Positions 6,909 through 7,663 of a DNA stretch of 7,663 nucleotides are shown one piece after another. The notes beneath the pieces are model-generated. The model had not been told where the DNA came from, ran no database searches, and saw only the letters and a list, made by a program, of their open reading frames with translations. The translations under genes were made by a program, and so were the position numbers. Source of the DNA: Pelobacter sp. UBA5610 (lineage in GTDB: Bacteria > Desulfobacterota > Desulfuromonadia > Desulfuromonadales > Syntrophotaleaceae). Every line of letters starts with the position of its first letter. Position 1 is the stretch's first letter. The stretch is from assembly GCA_002424645.1 (NCBI GenBank), contig DIKU01000106.1, forward strand, positions 565-8,227, read 5' to 3'.

Positions 6909-6913
6909 TTTCC
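6909..6913 (-). promoter_or_regulatory. Ribosome binding site deciding the chemoreceptor start
   Basis: On the minus strand GGAAA lies seven bases before ATG 6901. The upstream in-frame GTG (6917-6919) has only CTTTTTCTTA before it and no purine-rich site, so the shorter 737-residue protein, starting MKIQGKITAL, is the better model. Confidence 0.6.
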
Positions 6914-6938
6914 AATCACTAAGAAAAAGGACTCACGG

Positions 6939-6967
6939 ATTAAATAAATTGCCTACTTGCATGTCAC
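6939..6967 (-). promoter_or_regulatory. Putative sigma70 promoter of the chemoreceptor gene
   Basis: On the minus strand GTGACA (6962-6967, five of six to the -35 consensus) and TTTAAT (6939-6944, five of six to -10) are separated by exactly 17 bases. Transcription would start near 6932, about 30 bases before the ATG. I did not find a good flagellar sigma28 or sigma54 element nearby. The hexamers are seen; activity is inferred. Confidence 0.5.
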
Positions 6968-7091
6968 TATTAAAATATCTATTTATTGACTACTTAAAGG
7001 AATATGCAAACTCACGATATGATTCGTACCGCGCACATAAAATTAATGGTTTAAAGAAATTACCAATAAATGTGTCTACACAACATAGAAG

Positions 7092-7188
7092 ATACAAAAA
7101 TACGCCATAAAATAAGACAACAAAGCATCTTATATAACTTTGCAAGATTGCCTTATTACAGGTAGATCAATTTAAATACAAAAATACG
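7092..7188 (+). repeat. Pair of 13-base direct repeats
   Basis: ATACAAAAATACG occurs at 7092-7104 and again exactly at 7176-7188. In both cases a related word, GCCATAAAAT or GCCATATAAAAT, occurs a little further on (near 7104 and 7218). The copies may be binding sites or the result of a local duplication; in AT-rich sequence chance is also possible. Confidence 0.4.
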
Positions 7189-7386
7189 ATATGCAGTGAC
7201 TATCTTCGATTAGCCACGCCATATAAAATTGTATTTTAATTTTTTTTAACAGGAAAGATTTGGTGGAATCATTAAATTTAAAATTTCAATGCAGGTGATA
7301 TAACAAATCACGAAAAGAATGACAAGGCTTTTAATAAAAACCATACATTTTTTGTATACATCATAAATAAAAGAGTAGAAAGAACT

Positions 7387-7623
7387 TTACTTATTTGGTC
7401 GTCTAAATAGGGAAAATTCTCTAGAGACGACCAGGACACAGATCACCAAAAACGACCCAGAGCCTTGTAGCTATGGATCATGGCCCATTTTTGAGAACTC
7501 AGCGGCCACGTCATCGACGCATGGTTGATTTATCCCCCATAACAACAAAGCCAGCAGCGACCATTGCAAATTAAAGCCGGCTTGCCAGCCTTCAATTACC
7601 ACCAAAAAATCAACTTTAAAACC
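7387..7623 (-). pseudogene. Possible degenerate coding fragment with one internal stop
   Basis: Read on the minus strand, a frame is open from 7623 to 7474 (50 codons), stops at TAG (7471-7473), and continues 27 codons to a TAA at 7387-7389. It contains protein-like stretches such as WSLLALLLWGINQP and VDDVAAEFSKMGHDP before the stop and LQGSGSFLVICVLVV after it. No start codon with a ribosome binding site is apparent, and the plus strand is also partly open here, which weakens the case. It could be a decayed gene, part of a repeated element, or chance. I do not recognise a family. Confidence 0.2.
7397..7432. repeat. Inverted repeat at a composition boundary
   Basis: GGTCGTCT (7397-7404) and AGACGACC (7425-7432) are exact complements separated by 20 bases. 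Within the loop GGGAA and TTCTC can pair with one G-T pair, and TCTCTAGAGA (7418-7427) is itself a palindrome. The repeat lies where AT-rich DNA on the left gives way to more GC-balanced DNA on the right. It could be a transcription terminator-like hairpin without a strong T-tail, an operator, or part of a mobile element end. Confidence 0.45.
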
Positions 7624-7663
7624 TTATCCAGGCATCAACTCAAAAACTACATTTTGGATAATC

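Larger units (their letters stand above)
6968..7663. other. Long AT-rich region without a convincing intact gene
   Basis: About 700 bases upstream of the chemoreceptor promoter. Up to about 7430 the DNA is strongly AT-rich (near 30 % GC by eye), unlike the genic part; after that GC rises. No frame has gene-like length with a ribosome binding site. The longest short frames are a 49-codon plus-strand ORF from 6961, whose ATG lies in the chemoreceptor -35 box, and an interrupted minus-strand frame at 7387-7623. The region also holds a 13-base direct repeat, a GTGAT-N7-ATCAC inverted repeat (7295-7311) and an inverted repeat at 7397-7432. It may be a horizontally acquired or decayed stretch, or an upstream region whose gene lies outside the window. 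Confidence 0.6.

Noticed and set aside
6961..7110. A 49-codon plus-strand ORF starting with ATG, divergent from the chemoreceptor
   Set aside because: No ribosome binding site precedes it, its start lies in the likely chemoreceptor -35 box, and AT-rich DNA gives such frames by chance.
7295..7311. GTGAT-N7-ATCAC considered as a CRP/FNR-type site
   Set aside because: The half-site spacing is wider than in the CRP consensus, and no promoter or gene is placed to use it.

Overview
The window looks like chromosomal DNA from a Gram-negative bacterium. The best guess is a deltaproteobacterium of the Desulfuromonas/Pelobacter/Geobacter type (Desulfuromonadales). This rests on recalled family resemblance and mixed gene content: a fused SecDF with a Geobacter-like SecD N-terminus, a Fur-controlled DUF2325 protein and a Cache-type chemoreceptor. 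No marker gene is present, so the assignment is an inference. The genic part has moderate GC; the right-hand end is clearly AT-rich.

Left part (1-1830): three small plus-strand genes, each apparently its own transcription unit. The first is ppnP (215-529), a cupin-fold nucleoside phosphorylase with a good sigma70 promoter, a palindrome over that promoter, and a perfect hairpin after the stop. The second is a DUF2325 gene (716-1000); a perfect 7-5-7 Fur-box-like palindrome lies between its putative -35 and -10, and a T-tailed hairpin follows it. The third is a 111-residue putative exported protein of unknown function (1267-1602), preceded by a 19-codon ORF that has the better ribosome binding site, and followed by a probable terminator.

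Centre (1833-4382): one long GTG-started gene for a fused SecD-SecF translocase accessory protein of 849 residues. No yajC is visible beside it.

Right part: secDF and a minus-strand methyl-accepting chemotaxis protein (4688-6901) converge on a 305-base spacer holding two strong hairpins. The chemoreceptor has a recognisable sigma70 promoter just upstream. Beyond it, 6902-7663 is a long AT-rich stretch with no convincing intact gene. It holds short repeats, inverted repeats and, near the window end, a less AT-rich segment with a protein-like minus-strand frame broken by one stop, possibly a degenerate gene or the edge of a mobile or repeated element.

The genes do not form a pathway: they serve nucleoside salvage, probable iron-responsive physiology, protein export and chemotaxis, with a terminator or promoter between nearly all neighbours. 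I see no phage, CRISPR, toxin-antitoxin or defence system. The points most worth a second look are the Fur-box/DUF2325 unit, the exported protein with its leader ORF, and the AT-rich right end.
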